Positions 1 through 7,372 of a stretch of 64,000 bases of DNA are shown here, in pieces. This DNA is from an uncultured Collinsella sp. (GTDB lineage: Bacteria; Actinomycetota; Coriobacteriia; Coriobacteriales; Coriobacteriaceae), in assembly GCA_949285915.1 (NCBI GenBank), contig CASDZW010000020.1:1-64000 (forward strand), written 5' to 3'. The notes below the pieces were generated by a model. The model worked only from the letters and a program-made list of their open reading frames with translations. It ran no database searches and was not told the origin of the DNA. Position numbers and translations under genes: made by a program. The first letter of the stretch is position 1; the number at the start of each line of letters is the position of its first letter.

Positions 1-1
1 T

Positions 2-484
2 GGGGCGCAGGTCGCCCTCGAGGCCCTTGCGCAGCGGCCGCGGATCGCGGGGCGCGCCGTCATCGAGAGCGCGCTCGTGCTCCCCATGCGCGCCGCCCGT
101 GCCCTCGTCGCGCCCGCCGTCGCCCTGAGCTACCCGCTCGTGCGGCGCCCCTGGTTCTCGCGGGCGCAGTTCGCGAGCCTCCACCTCCCCGGGGAGCTCT
201 ACGAGCCCTATTACCGTGACAGCTGCGCCATATCGAAGCGGGACATGATCGCCTTCATGCGGGCGAACAGCTCCTACCGGCTGAGACCCGAGCTCGCGGG
301 CTGCGGGGCGCGGGCAACCATCCTCGTCGGCGGGAGGGAGCCCCGCATCATGGTACGCTCGGCGCGCGCCCTGACTAAGGTCATGCCGGGCAGCACGCTT
401 GTCGAGCACCCTGGCTGGCGGCACGGCGAGGCGAGCTTGTGGCACCCCGAGGTCTACCTCGAAGTGCTCGAGGGTCGCCCATAA
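2..484 (+). CDS. alpha/beta-hydrolase fold protein, C-terminal part
   Basis: The reading frame is open from base 2 and the start lies outside the window. The visible 160 residues begin at GAQVALEALA, which resembles the helix just after the nucleophile elbow (GxSxGA) of alpha/beta hydrolases, so the Ser is probably just upstream. Near the C-terminus ATILVGGREP matches the strand carrying the acidic residue, and EHPGWRHGE places a His where the catalytic His is expected. The substrate cannot be inferred; a lysophospholipase or esterase-like enzyme is possible. It converges on the VanZ-like gene. The family assignment rests on weak local motifs. Confidence 0.6.
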   Translation, partial: GAQVALEALAQRPRIAGRAVIESALVLPMRAARALVAPAVALSYPLVRRPWFSRAQFASLHLPGELYEPYYRDSCAISKRDMIAFMRANSSYRLRPELAGCGARATILVGGREPRIMVRSARALTKVMPGSTLVEHPGWRHGEASLWHPEVYLEVLEGRP

Positions 485-616
485 GCGGGTGCCCGAGCAC
501 CGCTACGGCAGATGCAAGGCGTTGCGTATCATAATAGGACGAGAAGAACGCCCGCGCGGCGCCTCCCCGGGCGGGCCGCCCAAAAGACAGTCCCCACGGA
601 CGGCCCCGCCCGCACC

Positions 617-1615
617 CTAGATAAGGTCGTAGGGCATCTTGCGGGCGACAAGGTAGAAGAGGGCGAGGAGTAACCACAGGAGCGATGGAAAGAGTAACGC
701 CGCGCCCAGCGTTGCCGCGCGGGCGGCGTAGAACGCGGCGCGATGCGCGCCCGTGCGCTCCCTCGTCTCGCAGCTCATGCGCACGAAGGCTCCGCCAGGT
801 GTCGACCCGCCGTGTCGCCAGGGGCGCACGCACTCCGTCCAGACGAACGACGCCGCCGCGACCAGGAGCACGTAGGGGACGTCCGCCCACACCTCGGCGC
901 CGGGTGCGTTGTGAAGCACGAGCGAGACCGCGGCGGAGACGGCCAGCGTCGCGACCGACATGAGCGTCATGTCTAGCCAGAGCGCCACGCAGCGGCGTAT
1001 GAGGCCGGGCTCGTGCGTGACCTCGCCTTCCTCGGCGAGAGCGCCTGGCGGGAGTACGCGCGCGAGCGCCGACGCGCAGAGCCAGCCGAGCGCGGCGCCC
1101 GAGGTGTTGTAGATGAGGTCGTCGACGTCGGCCGTGCGGTAGGCGTAGGGGTAGATCCCGAAGAGCCCCGTGCCCTGCGCTGCCTCGATGAAAAGCGACG
1201 CCAAGAGCCCCACGATGACGGACCGCCAGAACCCCCAGCGCAGGAGGCGCCCCGCGATGAAGCCGAGCGGCATGAAGAGCACCACGTTAAACGCGATCTG
1301 CGGAATCGTGCTCACGCCCTCGCGGGCGAAATCCCCTACGAACGCGAGCGGGTCGAGCTGCCAGGGCACGCCGTAGGTGATGCCGAGGCCGTGCTCGCCG
1401 CTCGGCAGCGGCCACAGCGTGAAGCAACCCAGGCCGAGCACGTAGAGCACCGCGAGGTAGGTCGAGACGGCAGAGCCGAAGCGCAGACGCCCGTCGCGGT
1501 GGTAGAGCCAGGCGAGGATGGGGAGCGTGAGCGCGGCCGAGGCGAGGGGCCATAGGGCCACCGCTACGAGGAAGTTCTCGGTGTAGCCTGACAGGAACCT
1601 TGCGATTAAGCCCAC
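617..1615 (-). CDS. VanZ-like / RDD-family membrane protein
   Basis: The 332-residue polytopic membrane protein starts at a GTG with GAAGGG eight bases upstream. The N-terminal half (about 1-190) looks like the VanZ family: several hydrophobic helices, FNVVLFMPLGF, then FIEAAQ and DVDDLIYNTSGAALG, which are typical VanZ signatures. The C-terminal half (about 205-332) resembles an RDD domain: RRCVALWLDMTLM opens the first helix, and a segment with GGSTPG follows. VanZ relatives are linked to glycopeptide and lipoglycopeptide tolerance, but most are uncharacterised. No van genes lie nearby, so the role here is unknown. It is a single-gene unit converging on the upstream hydrolase. Confidence 0.75.
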   Translation of the reverse strand: MGLIARFLSGYTENFLVAVALWPLASAALTLPILAWLYHRDGRLRFGSAVSTYLAVLYVLGLGCFTLWPLPSGEHGLGITYGVPWQLDPLAFVGDFAREGVSTIPQIAFNVVLFMPLGFIAGRLLRWGFWRSVIVGLLASLFIEAAQGTGLFGIYPYAYRTADVDDLIYNTSGAALGWLCASALARVLPPGALAEEGEVTHEPGLIRRCVALWLDMTLMSVATLAVSAAVSLVLHNAPGAEVWADVPYVLLVAAASFVWTECVRPWRHGGSTPGGAFVRMSCETRERTGAHRAAFYAARAATLGAALLFPSLLWLLLALFYLVARKMPYDLI

Positions 1616-2075
1616 GTTCGCGACCCTTCTTTATCCCGATGCGCCCCTTGGCGCCCCACCGTGATGATACGGCGCCCCCGCGCTCCGCGGGGAAAGGTGA
1701 CGAAATCGTTCGTTTGAGCCGCGCGGTCTCCTTCGAAAGTATTATTCGATACGACTGTTCATCTGGGGGCGTCACTGCGTTAATGGGGATAGAGGGAGGT
1801 GGCGCCGTGGGTGAGAGGAACGAGCAGCGGCGGAGGCTAAGCTCCTCTTCGGCGAGCATTTTGAATCTGAATCTAGCCCGATTCACTTGTACGGAATGCC
1901 GCGAGCTAAGTGAGCGAGGTGATGCGTTCTTTTCGTAAGGGGGTTTTATTAGTAGACGGCATCGTCTGAATAGCCTGCCAGTCGGAAGCTTCCGAGCAAC
2001 AGGCTGTTTCTTGTGCGGCACCGGGCGCCCGGTGACAATGGTCTTGCAAACGGGCTTCGACCAAGGAGAAACCTC
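1616..2075. other. gene-poor intergenic region with palindromes
   Basis: No convincing gene is present in these 460 bases. The visible structure is near the right end. CGGAAGCTTCCG at 1983-1994 is a perfect 12-bp palindrome nested between AGCCTG (1972-1977) and CAGGCT (2000-2005) and followed by GTTTCTT, so it could be a terminator-like hairpin. A perfect 16-bp palindrome occupies 2019-2034, starting CACCGGGC, about 40 bases before the next start codon, where an operator could lie. Part of the region is more AT-rich than its surroundings, for example around 1735-1760. Confidence 0.4.
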
Positions 2076-2914
2076 ATGGCTATAAAGGACATCATCGCTT
2101 CCATCCGCAATGAGGCGGGCATCACGCAGGAGGAAATGGCACGCAGGCTTTACGTGACAAGGCAATGCATCAGCAGGTGGGAGACCGGGGAAACTGCACC
2201 CGGGATCGACATGGTCAAGCTTATCTGCGTCACCTTTGGCGTGCCGCTCGAGCGCTTCTTCGACATGCCCATGAGCTACTACTGCCAGTGCTGCAGCATG
2301 CCCATCCCCGACGAGGAGATGACGAGGAGATGCACGGCACCGAGGCCGACGGCTCCCGGAGCACGGACTTCTGCAAGTACTGCTACGACCACGGCGACTT
2401 CACCGCCAAGGGCATGACGATGGACGAGTTCATCGAGGCCACGGCCCCCATGGAGGCTAAGGCGCTCGGGGTTTCCCTCGACGAGGCGGTATCGCTCATG
2501 GCCACGCTGCTGCCGCACCTCAAGCGCTGGCGCGAGGTCGCCGAGAACGAGGACGCATACGGCGAGGAGGTCCGGGCGGCCTACGGCGACGAGGTGATGG
2601 ACGCCGCCAACGAGAAGTACGTGGCGATGGGTGAGGCAGCGCACCTGCAGGCCGGCGAGCTTGCGCTTGCCATCAACGAGCAGCTGCGCCGCGCGATGGA
2701 AACGGGAGATCCGGCCGGCCCGGAGGCGCGCAAGCTCGTGGCGATGCATGGCCACTGGCTGCGCATGTACTGGCCGGACGGTCTCTACACGCCCGAGGCC
2801 CACAAGGGCCTGGCCGACGGCTACGTCTCTGATGAGCGATTCCGCGCCTACTACGAGAAGGTGGCCCCGGGCGCTGCGCAGTTCCTTCGGGATGCCATTC
2901 ACGCGTGCGCGTGA
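2076..2914 (+). pseudogene. XRE-HTH / zinc-ribbon / TipAS-domain regulator, frameshifted
   Basis: The gene starts at ATG 2076 behind AAGGAG. The first frame encodes an XRE-type helix-turn-helix (residues about 1-65, with ITQEEMARRL and VTRQCISRWE), then CQCCSMPIPDEEM. The frame is then lost, ending at 2417 in low-complexity residues. The other frame continues as HGTEADGSRS, CKYCYDHGDF, MTMDEFIE and a C-terminal four-helix domain like the TipAS ligand-binding domain (FRAYYEKVAPGAAQFLRDAI). The break is a perfect 11-bp tandem copy of GACGAGGAGAT (2310-2320 and 2321-2331); removing one copy restores a single frame of about 275 codons. Intact relatives would be Cys-rich small-molecule-sensing regulators. 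It is either a real inactivating duplication or a sequence error. Confidence 0.8.
2310..2331 (+). repeat. 11-bp perfect tandem duplication that breaks the TipAS regulator
   Basis: GACGAGGAGAT occurs twice back to back, at 2310-2320 and 2321-2331. The unit is not a multiple of three and shifts the frame exactly where the two halves of the regulator join. This is read directly from the sequence; slipped-strand mispairing is the inferred cause. Confidence 0.9.
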
Positions 2915-2964
2915 TTATGCTTCAGGTGTAAGACCTTCCGCCCTGCACCGCTACTCGCCCTGCG

Positions 2965-3465
2965 CTATATCGCGAGCGCGCGCAGTGCGTCGGCGGCAGC
3001 CTGTGACGTGAGGTAGAGCTTAAGTCCGATGGGGCTCACCTCGACTCCCACGACGGGAGACTCCTCGTAGGTGGTGACCTCGAGACCCTTGTATTCCTTG
3101 AGGTCGTCGGCGCTCTGTCCGAGCTTCTGCGTCTCGGGCTCCCACAGCTCGAAAACGTACTCCGCCGGCTCATCCGGCTCCGTAGCGATGCCGCCCTCCC
3201 CGGAGAACGGCTCGAAAGCGTTCTCGATTTCCCTCTGGTCGGTCACCTCACGAATGACCTCGCCGGTCTGGGCGTCCCGCACGACGAGACGACAGGCCTT
3301 TCCCCAATCGACATTCGAGAACGTGTCGGCGAGTTCCTGCGCCTGCGAGGCGAAATCCTCAGCCTGATTGGCGATGTCGCTAGGGGAGGGCATGCCAAAG
3401 CATCCCGTAAGGGACAGTGCGATGCTCGCGGCGAGCAAGGTTGCTATACCAGTGCGTGCTCCCAT
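2965..3465 (-). CDS. putative lipoprotein of unknown function
   Basis: A start at 3465 is preferred over the upstream ATG at 3504 because AAGGGG lies just before it. The 166-residue product begins with a lipoprotein signal peptide: a short charged start, the hydrophobic stretch IATLLAASIALSL, and the lipobox LTGC. A helical linker (DIANQAEDFASQAQELADTF) follows, then a small alpha/beta-looking domain with CRLVVRDAQTGEVI, which could bind a ligand or partner. The mature protein is expected on the outer face of the membrane. No family is recognised. Its promoter region is shared with the divergent permease at 3714 and contains a 17-bp direct repeat. Confidence 0.7.
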   Translation of the reverse strand: MGARTGIATLLAASIALSLTGCFGMPSPSDIANQAEDFASQAQELADTFSNVDWGKACRLVVRDAQTGEVIREVTDQREIENAFEPFSGEGGIATEPDEPAEYVFELWEPETQKLGQSADDLKEYKGLEVTTYEESPVVGVEVSPIGLKLYLTSQAAADALRALAI

Positions 3466-3538
3466 AACGCCCCTTCCATTGCATATCTTGGCAATTCTAG
3501 CCACATGAAAGCCCCTGCAGGATCTATGGTGAATGCCT

Positions 3539-3569
3539 TTACGGAATCGTTACCCTTACGGAATCGTTA
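3539..3569. repeat. two tandem 14-bp direct repeats, 17-bp period
   Basis: TTACGGAATCGTTA occurs at 3539-3552 and again at 3556-3569, between the divergent lipoprotein and permease genes. Direct repeats with a period near 1.6 helical turns resemble some tandem regulator-binding sites. No cognate regulator was identified, so this is only a candidate operator. Confidence 0.5.
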
Positions 3570-3713
3570 GGAAGATGTAAGTCGCATCGATGGCTGCCTC
3601 ATGAATACCTGTGGAGAATGGTATGAGAATGGGCTCGTGCTGCTGGGAGGGGTGAGTTATCCGCCCGAGGCTTTGCGCGGGAGCCGCCGAGTTAGAATCG
3701 TCGGGAGGTCTTT

Positions 3714-5090
3714 ATGCTAATCAAGCTCGCCTTGGGCAATGTGCGGCGCAGTGCGCACGATTTCTCGGTCTACTTCTTAACGCTCGCGTTCGCTGTGTGC
3801 CTCCTGTACTCGTTTCTTGCCTCTACCGATTATTTGCTCGCGCTCGAGCTCTCGCCCGACCAGCGTGCGGCATACGCTCAAGCGGGTGGCGTGCTCCAAG
3901 CCTTCGCCGTCTTTATCGACGTGATCTTCTGCTTTCTCTTGGGGTATGCAAACGCCTTTTTACTCAGGCGGCGCAAGCGCGAGTTCGGAATCTACCTGAT
4001 GTTGGGGATAGGGAGACTCCGGGTGGCGCTGGTGCTTATGGTCGAGTGCGCGGTGGCAGGGGCGGCGTCCCTTGCCTGCGGTCTTGCGATGGGATGGGTC
4101 CTTTCGCCCGCGTTCTCCCTAGTGGCGGCCTTTGTGTTCGGCGTCTCGTGGAGGCCGGTGATTTTGTTCTCGGCATCCGCCGCCGTGCAGTGCGCCTGTT
4201 CGTTTGTTGCGATCAGCGCCGTTGCCGCGGCTGCCGCGGTGCGCTGGGTCTCGAAGCGCCCGCTTGTGGAACTCATGCGTTTCTCCGGTGTACCGGAGCG
4301 CAGGAGTCTCGGCGGGGGCATGGCGCTGCGCGTGCAGAAGGTCGCCGCCGCGATGCTCTTGGCGCTCGTATGGGGGACGTGCCTGCTCAGCCCCGGATAC
4401 TTCATCGTTTTCATCATTCCCATGGGGTTCGTGGCGCTGTTTGGTTCGTACTTCCTCATCCGCGTCCTCGCGGTGTGCGTGCCCGAGCGGCTGCGTGCGC
4501 ATACGGAACGCTATTGGGCGGGTCTTACACCCTTCACGGTGCGCCAGCTCGAGGCGCGCGCCGAGACAGGCGCCATGGCGATGGCGGCGGAGTGCGTGCT
4601 TCTTGCGGCGTCGCTTTGCATGACGGTGGCGGGGTTCGCCTTCAGCGTCGGCATGCGCATGGGCGAGCTGGTGGAGGGTGCGGAGGCGCTTCTGCCCATC
4701 GCGTACGCCTGCGTATTCTACGGCGCTGCTTTTCTCATCGCAGCCGCCGCGGTGCTCGCTCTGCAGCAGCTGGCGCGCGCGGCTGACGACGCGCCCGCGT
4801 ACCGCACGCTTGCGGTGCTGGGGGTCTCGCTGGGCATGAGGCGCGCTTCCGCTCGAGCTCAAATTGGCGTCGGTTTCGTGATGCCTACGGTGCTCGCACT
4901 TATTCACTGTCTCTTTGGATTCGTCCTCATCGGCATGATCACCATCATGATGGAGGCCGATGGATTCTTTCTATTCGCCGGCGGAGCCGTGGGGCTGACG
5001 CTCGGTATCCTCGGCGTCTATTATTTGTTGACGGTTCGCGTCGCCTCTGCTGCTCTCACTAGGCACAGCGAGCACGGTAGCGTTCGATGA
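3714..5090 (+). CDS. FtsX/BceB-like ABC transporter permease without adjacent ATPase
   Basis: The start ATG follows GGGAGG. The 458-residue protein has about ten hydrophobic segments. Its first part resembles FtsX-type permeases of the BceB group: IKLALGNVRRSAHDFSVYF at the start, FLLRRRKREFGIYLMLGIGR in the first cytoplasmic loop, and the coupling-helix-like RPLVELMRFSG. It is shorter than the roughly 600-660 residues of BceB, and no large extracellular domain between membrane segments is visible. Permeases of this kind normally pair with an ATPase encoded next door; none is seen here. Substrate unknown, with peptide antibiotic or bacitracin-type export only a guess. The 3' end overlaps the convergent Rrf2 gene by 32 bases. 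Confidence 0.75.
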   Translation: MLIKLALGNVRRSAHDFSVYFLTLAFAVCLLYSFLASTDYLLALELSPDQRAAYAQAGGVLQAFAVFIDVIFCFLLGYANAFLLRRRKREFGIYLMLGIGRLRVALVLMVECAVAGAASLACGLAMGWVLSPAFSLVAAFVFGVSWRPVILFSASAAVQCACSFVAISAVAAAAAVRWVSKRPLVELMRFSGVPERRSLGGGMALRVQKVAAAMLLALVWGTCLLSPGYFIVFIIPMGFVALFGSYFLIRVLAVCVPERLRAHTERYWAGLTPFTVRQLEARAETGAMAMAAECVLLAASLCMTVAGFAFSVGMRMGELVEGAEALLPIAYACVFYGAAFLIAAAAVLALQQLARAADDAPAYRTLAVLGVSLGMRRASARAQIGVGFVMPTVLALIHCLFGFVLIGMITIMMEADGFFLFAGGAVGLTLGILGVYYLLTVRVASAALTRHSEHGSVR

Positions 5091-5481
5091 TCTGAGCGAG
5101 GGAAACGCCCGCCATGGCGTCTTCCGCCGCCTGCTGCACGTCATCGAAGTACTCCCCGATGGCGAGCTGCGCGTTCACTCCCACGCCGCAAGCCGGGTTG
5201 GTGTGCGTGTCGAGATGCAGGAGCGGCTTTTCGCCTTCGACCGCGCGGTAGACGTCGAGCATGGAGATGTCCTCAGCGTCGCGCGCGAGCTCGGGGCGAG
5301 CGTGGCCGATGACCGATGTGATGATTCCGGCGCGCCGCAGGCGTCCCATAAGCTGTCGGACGGAGGACGGGTTGGCGGCAAGGCTCTTGGCGATGGCGCC
5401 GCTCGAGAGGTCGGCTCCCTGTTCGGTGGCTATGAATACGAGTAGGTGCAGGGCATCGCTCAGCTTGGTTGAATAAGCCAT
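5059..5481 (-). CDS. Rrf2-family transcriptional regulator, likely repressor of the sirtuin operon
   Basis: The start is ATG 5481 behind AAGGAG; an upstream in-frame extension has no ribosome site. The 140 residues show the Rrf2 winged helix: STKLSDALHLLVFIA, LSSGAIAKSLAANPSSVRQLMGRLRRAGII, then ARDAEDISMLDVYRAVEG. The three-Cys iron-sulfur cluster of IscR/NsrR is absent. Only two Cys remain, one in NPACGVGVN, which resembles the YwnA-like subgroup, so sensing may use a single Cys or another ligand. It is divergent from the sirtuin genes. Two 23-bp GCTGT-N13-ACAGC sites cover its own promoter and the sirtuin promoter, so autoregulation and operon control are likely. Confidence 0.85.
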   Translation of the reverse strand: MAYSTKLSDALHLLVFIATEQGADLSSGAIAKSLAANPSSVRQLMGRLRRAGIITSVIGHARPELARDAEDISMLDVYRAVEGEKPLLHLDTHTNPACGVGVNAQLAIGEYFDDVQQAAEDAMAGVSLAQIIERYRARCA

Positions 5482-5499
5482 GTCTCTCCTTGTGTAGAC

Positions 5500-5522
5500 G
5501 CTGTCGACTTTATTATAACAGC
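5500..5522. promoter_or_regulatory. candidate Rrf2 operator over the regulator's own -10
   Basis: The palindrome GCTGT-N13-ACAGC spans 23 bp. On the minus strand it encloses a TATAAT (5512-5517) preceded by TGT, an extended -10 reading into the Rrf2 gene. It has the same outer arms and spacing as the site at 5553-5575. Binding here would give negative autoregulation; this is inferred from position. Confidence 0.6.
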
Positions 5523-5542
5523 AAAAAAGTATGGGGCTTGGT

Positions 5543-5551
5543 TGATAGAAT
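5543..5551 (+). promoter_or_regulatory. extended -10 promoter of the sirtuin operon
   Basis: TGATAGAAT forms an extended -10 (TG, one base, TAGAAT at 5546-5551). Transcription would begin a few bases later, inside the downstream palindrome and about 25 bases before the first start codon. No strong -35 is visible. Confidence 0.5.
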
Positions 5552-5577
5552 TGCTGTTGTAGTAAGTACAACAGCAA
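5551..5577. promoter_or_regulatory. perfect inverted repeat, candidate Rrf2 operator for the sirtuin operon
   Basis: Arms of 11 bases (5551-5561 and 5567-5577, TTGCTGTTGTA and its complement) flank GTAAG. The inner 23 bp match the GCTGT-N13-ACAGC form found at 5500-5522, and the two centres are 53 bp apart, close to five helical turns. The repeat overlaps the predicted transcription start and touches the ribosome site of the first sirtuin gene, an ideal place for repression. Confidence 0.65.
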
Positions 5578-5585
5578 GGAGACGC

Positions 5586-6422
5586 ATGGTGCAAGGCGAG
5601 GTCGGCTGTGCAGCGGATATGTTGAGCGCGGCAGATGCCGTGATCGTAGCGGCAAGCAACGGGTTCGACATCGCGGACGGCTACAACCAGTTTTCCTGCG
5701 ATAAGGAGTTCCTACGCGTGTTCGGCGACCTGCATCGGACGTGCGGTCTCACGAGTATCCTGCAGGGGCTCATGGCGCGCTGGCCGGATAGGGAGCTTCG
5801 ATGGAAGTTCATATCGCGGCTTATCGCCTACGGCTATCGAGATTACGAGCCGTCACCTGTCATGCGGGCGCTCGACCAGATCATGGCAGCCACGCCGCGC
5901 TTTGTGGTGACGTGCAACTGCAACAGTCGCTTCGAGCGCGCGGGATTCTCGACGGACACCATCTTGGAGACTGAGGGCAGCTACGCGCGTCTGTGCTGCA
6001 CGACTCGGTGCTCTGAGGCGACCTACGACGCACTCGCGTTTGTCGATGCCGACGAGGTTCCGCTCTGCCCACACTGCGGAGCGCCCCTCGATGTCGCGGT
6101 CGATGATGCGGGGCACATCGCCCGTCTTGAGCCCTTCCGTTCCCAGGCGGCGCGTCTGCGGGCGTTTCTCGCGCAGCACGTCGAGGAGCGCGTCTGCATC
6201 CTCGAGCTCGGTGTGGGACAGGCGAACCGCGCCATCAAAGCCCCGCTTATGGCGTGGGCAGAGAAAACTCAACAAGCGAGCTATATCGTCGTCAACCGTG
6301 AAAAGGCGGTACTGCCGGCGTTGCCGCTTGAACGGAAACTGGCACTGCGGGGGGATTTGGCCGAGGTGCTCATCGATCTCGCGAATGTCATGCTAGCCAA
6401 CAAGGCGGAGGAGCGCCCATGA
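5586..6422 (+). CDS. Sir2-superfamily protein 1 (diverged sirtuin-like)
   Basis: ATG 5586 is chosen because AAGGAG sits directly upstream. The 278 residues follow the sirtuin layout: an N-terminal strand and NAD-loop position at AASNGFDIADG (about 22-32), the TQN-equivalent TCNCN (109-113), the catalytic-His position reading TEGS (Glu130), zinc-type Cys around 137-142 with CPHC at 161-164, and ILELGVG (205-211) matching the GTS segment. It differs from its two neighbours: the NxD Asp is Asn113, the Gln/His position is Glu, and the glycine-rich loop is weak. It may be a regulatory or inactive partner. Its stop overlaps the next start (ATGA), implying coupled translation. NAD binding is inferred from family likeness. 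Confidence 0.8.
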   Translation: MVQGEVGCAADMLSAADAVIVAASNGFDIADGYNQFSCDKEFLRVFGDLHRTCGLTSILQGLMARWPDRELRWKFISRLIAYGYRDYEPSPVMRALDQIMAATPRFVVTCNCNSRFERAGFSTDTILETEGSYARLCCTTRCSEATYDALAFVDADEVPLCPHCGAPLDVAVDDAGHIARLEPFRSQAARLRAFLAQHVEERVCILELGVGQANRAIKAPLMAWAEKTQQASYIVVNREKAVLPALPLERKLALRGDLAEVLIDLANVMLANKAEERP

Positions 6423-7372
6423 GCCGGCTTATGAGCTTGTACGCCCAGCATCTAGGGGCAGCCGCGCCCCGGGCGCTGGGAGATGGGGCGGCTTTGGAAG
6501 CCGCCGTGGCACGCGCTGCCGAGCTCTTGCGCGAAGCGGATGCCGTGGTGGTGGGCATCGGCTCGGGTATGTCGAGTGCCTGCGGGTACGACCACTACCA
6601 CCCGATCGCGGAGTTCGGTCAGGGCGGGAGCTTCGAGCGCTTTCGGCGCGCTCATGGTTTTGAAACCCTCATGGACGGCTACTACCACCTTTACGCGACC
6701 AATGAGGAGCGCTGGGCGTTTACCGCCGCCTACATCGACTATATGGAGTCCGCCCCTGTCGGTCGCGCCTACCGTCAACTCGCCTCGTTGCTTACGTCGC
6801 GGGACCATGTCGTGCTCACAACGAATGTGGACGGTCAGGTTCGCCGTGCCTTTCCCGATGCGCGAACCTGGCTCTTCCAGGGGGACTTCGCGTTCCTGCA
6901 GTGCTCCCAACCCTGTTGCGACAAGCTCTGGCCGGCAGGCCCTTACGTCAAGGAGATGCTCGACGCCATGGGTGAGGACGGCGTCTCCGTGCCCTCCGAG
7001 CTCCTTCCGCGCTGCCCGCGCTGCGGCTGGCTCATGGCTCCCTGGGTGCGCGATGAGGCGTTTCTCGAGGGTAGCCTGTGGCAGGCGCAGCGCCGCCGCT
7101 ACGAGGCGTTCGTCAGCTCCGCGCTCAAGGGCTCCGGGCGCGCGGTCTTCTTGGAGCTCGGTGTGGGCGGCATGACGCCGAGCATCATCGAGCTGCCGTT
7201 TTGGGACATGGTGGCGCGCCATGACAACGCCTCCCTCATACGGATCAATACGGGGAAGAGGGCGGAGCCGCGCCATCTGGGGGAGCGCTCGCTCACTATC
7301 TGTGCCGACATCGCGGGTGCGATGGACGCGCTGTGCGCGGTTCTTGGTATACATGAGAAAGGTGAGGTATGA
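6419..7372 (+). CDS. Sir2-superfamily protein 2 (SirTM-like, His replaced by Gln)
   Basis: This 317-residue protein keeps recognisable sirtuin motifs: the NAD loop GIGSGMSSACGYDHY (about 46-60), TTNVDGQ (134-140) with Asn136 and Asp138, and FQGD (153-156), where Gln154 takes the place of the catalytic His. Zinc-type Cys are at 162, 166/167, 199 and 202 (CPRC), and FLELGVG comes later. To my knowledge Gln at that position, with the Asn retained, is characteristic of class M sirtuins, which ADP-ribosylate rather than deacetylate. SirTM operons described in Firmicutes also carry a macrodomain and a lipoylated GcvH-like carrier; neither is present. Start and stop overlap the flanking sirtuin genes by four bases. 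Confidence 0.85.
   Translation: MSRLMSLYAQHLGAAAPRALGDGAALEAAVARAAELLREADAVVVGIGSGMSSACGYDHYHPIAEFGQGGSFERFRRAHGFETLMDGYYHLYATNEERWAFTAAYIDYMESAPVGRAYRQLASLLTSRDHVVLTTNVDGQVRRAFPDARTWLFQGDFAFLQCSQPCCDKLWPAGPYVKEMLDAMGEDGVSVPSELLPRCPRCGWLMAPWVRDEAFLEGSLWQAQRRRYEAFVSSALKGSGRAVFLELGVGGMTPSIIELPFWDMVARHDNASLIRINTGKRAEPRHLGERSLTICADIAGAMDALCAVLGIHEKGEV

Noticed and set aside
1600-1938. Plus-strand frame of about 112 codons in the 1616-2075 gap
   Set aside because: No ribosome site, composition unlike neighbouring genes, and no domain signal.
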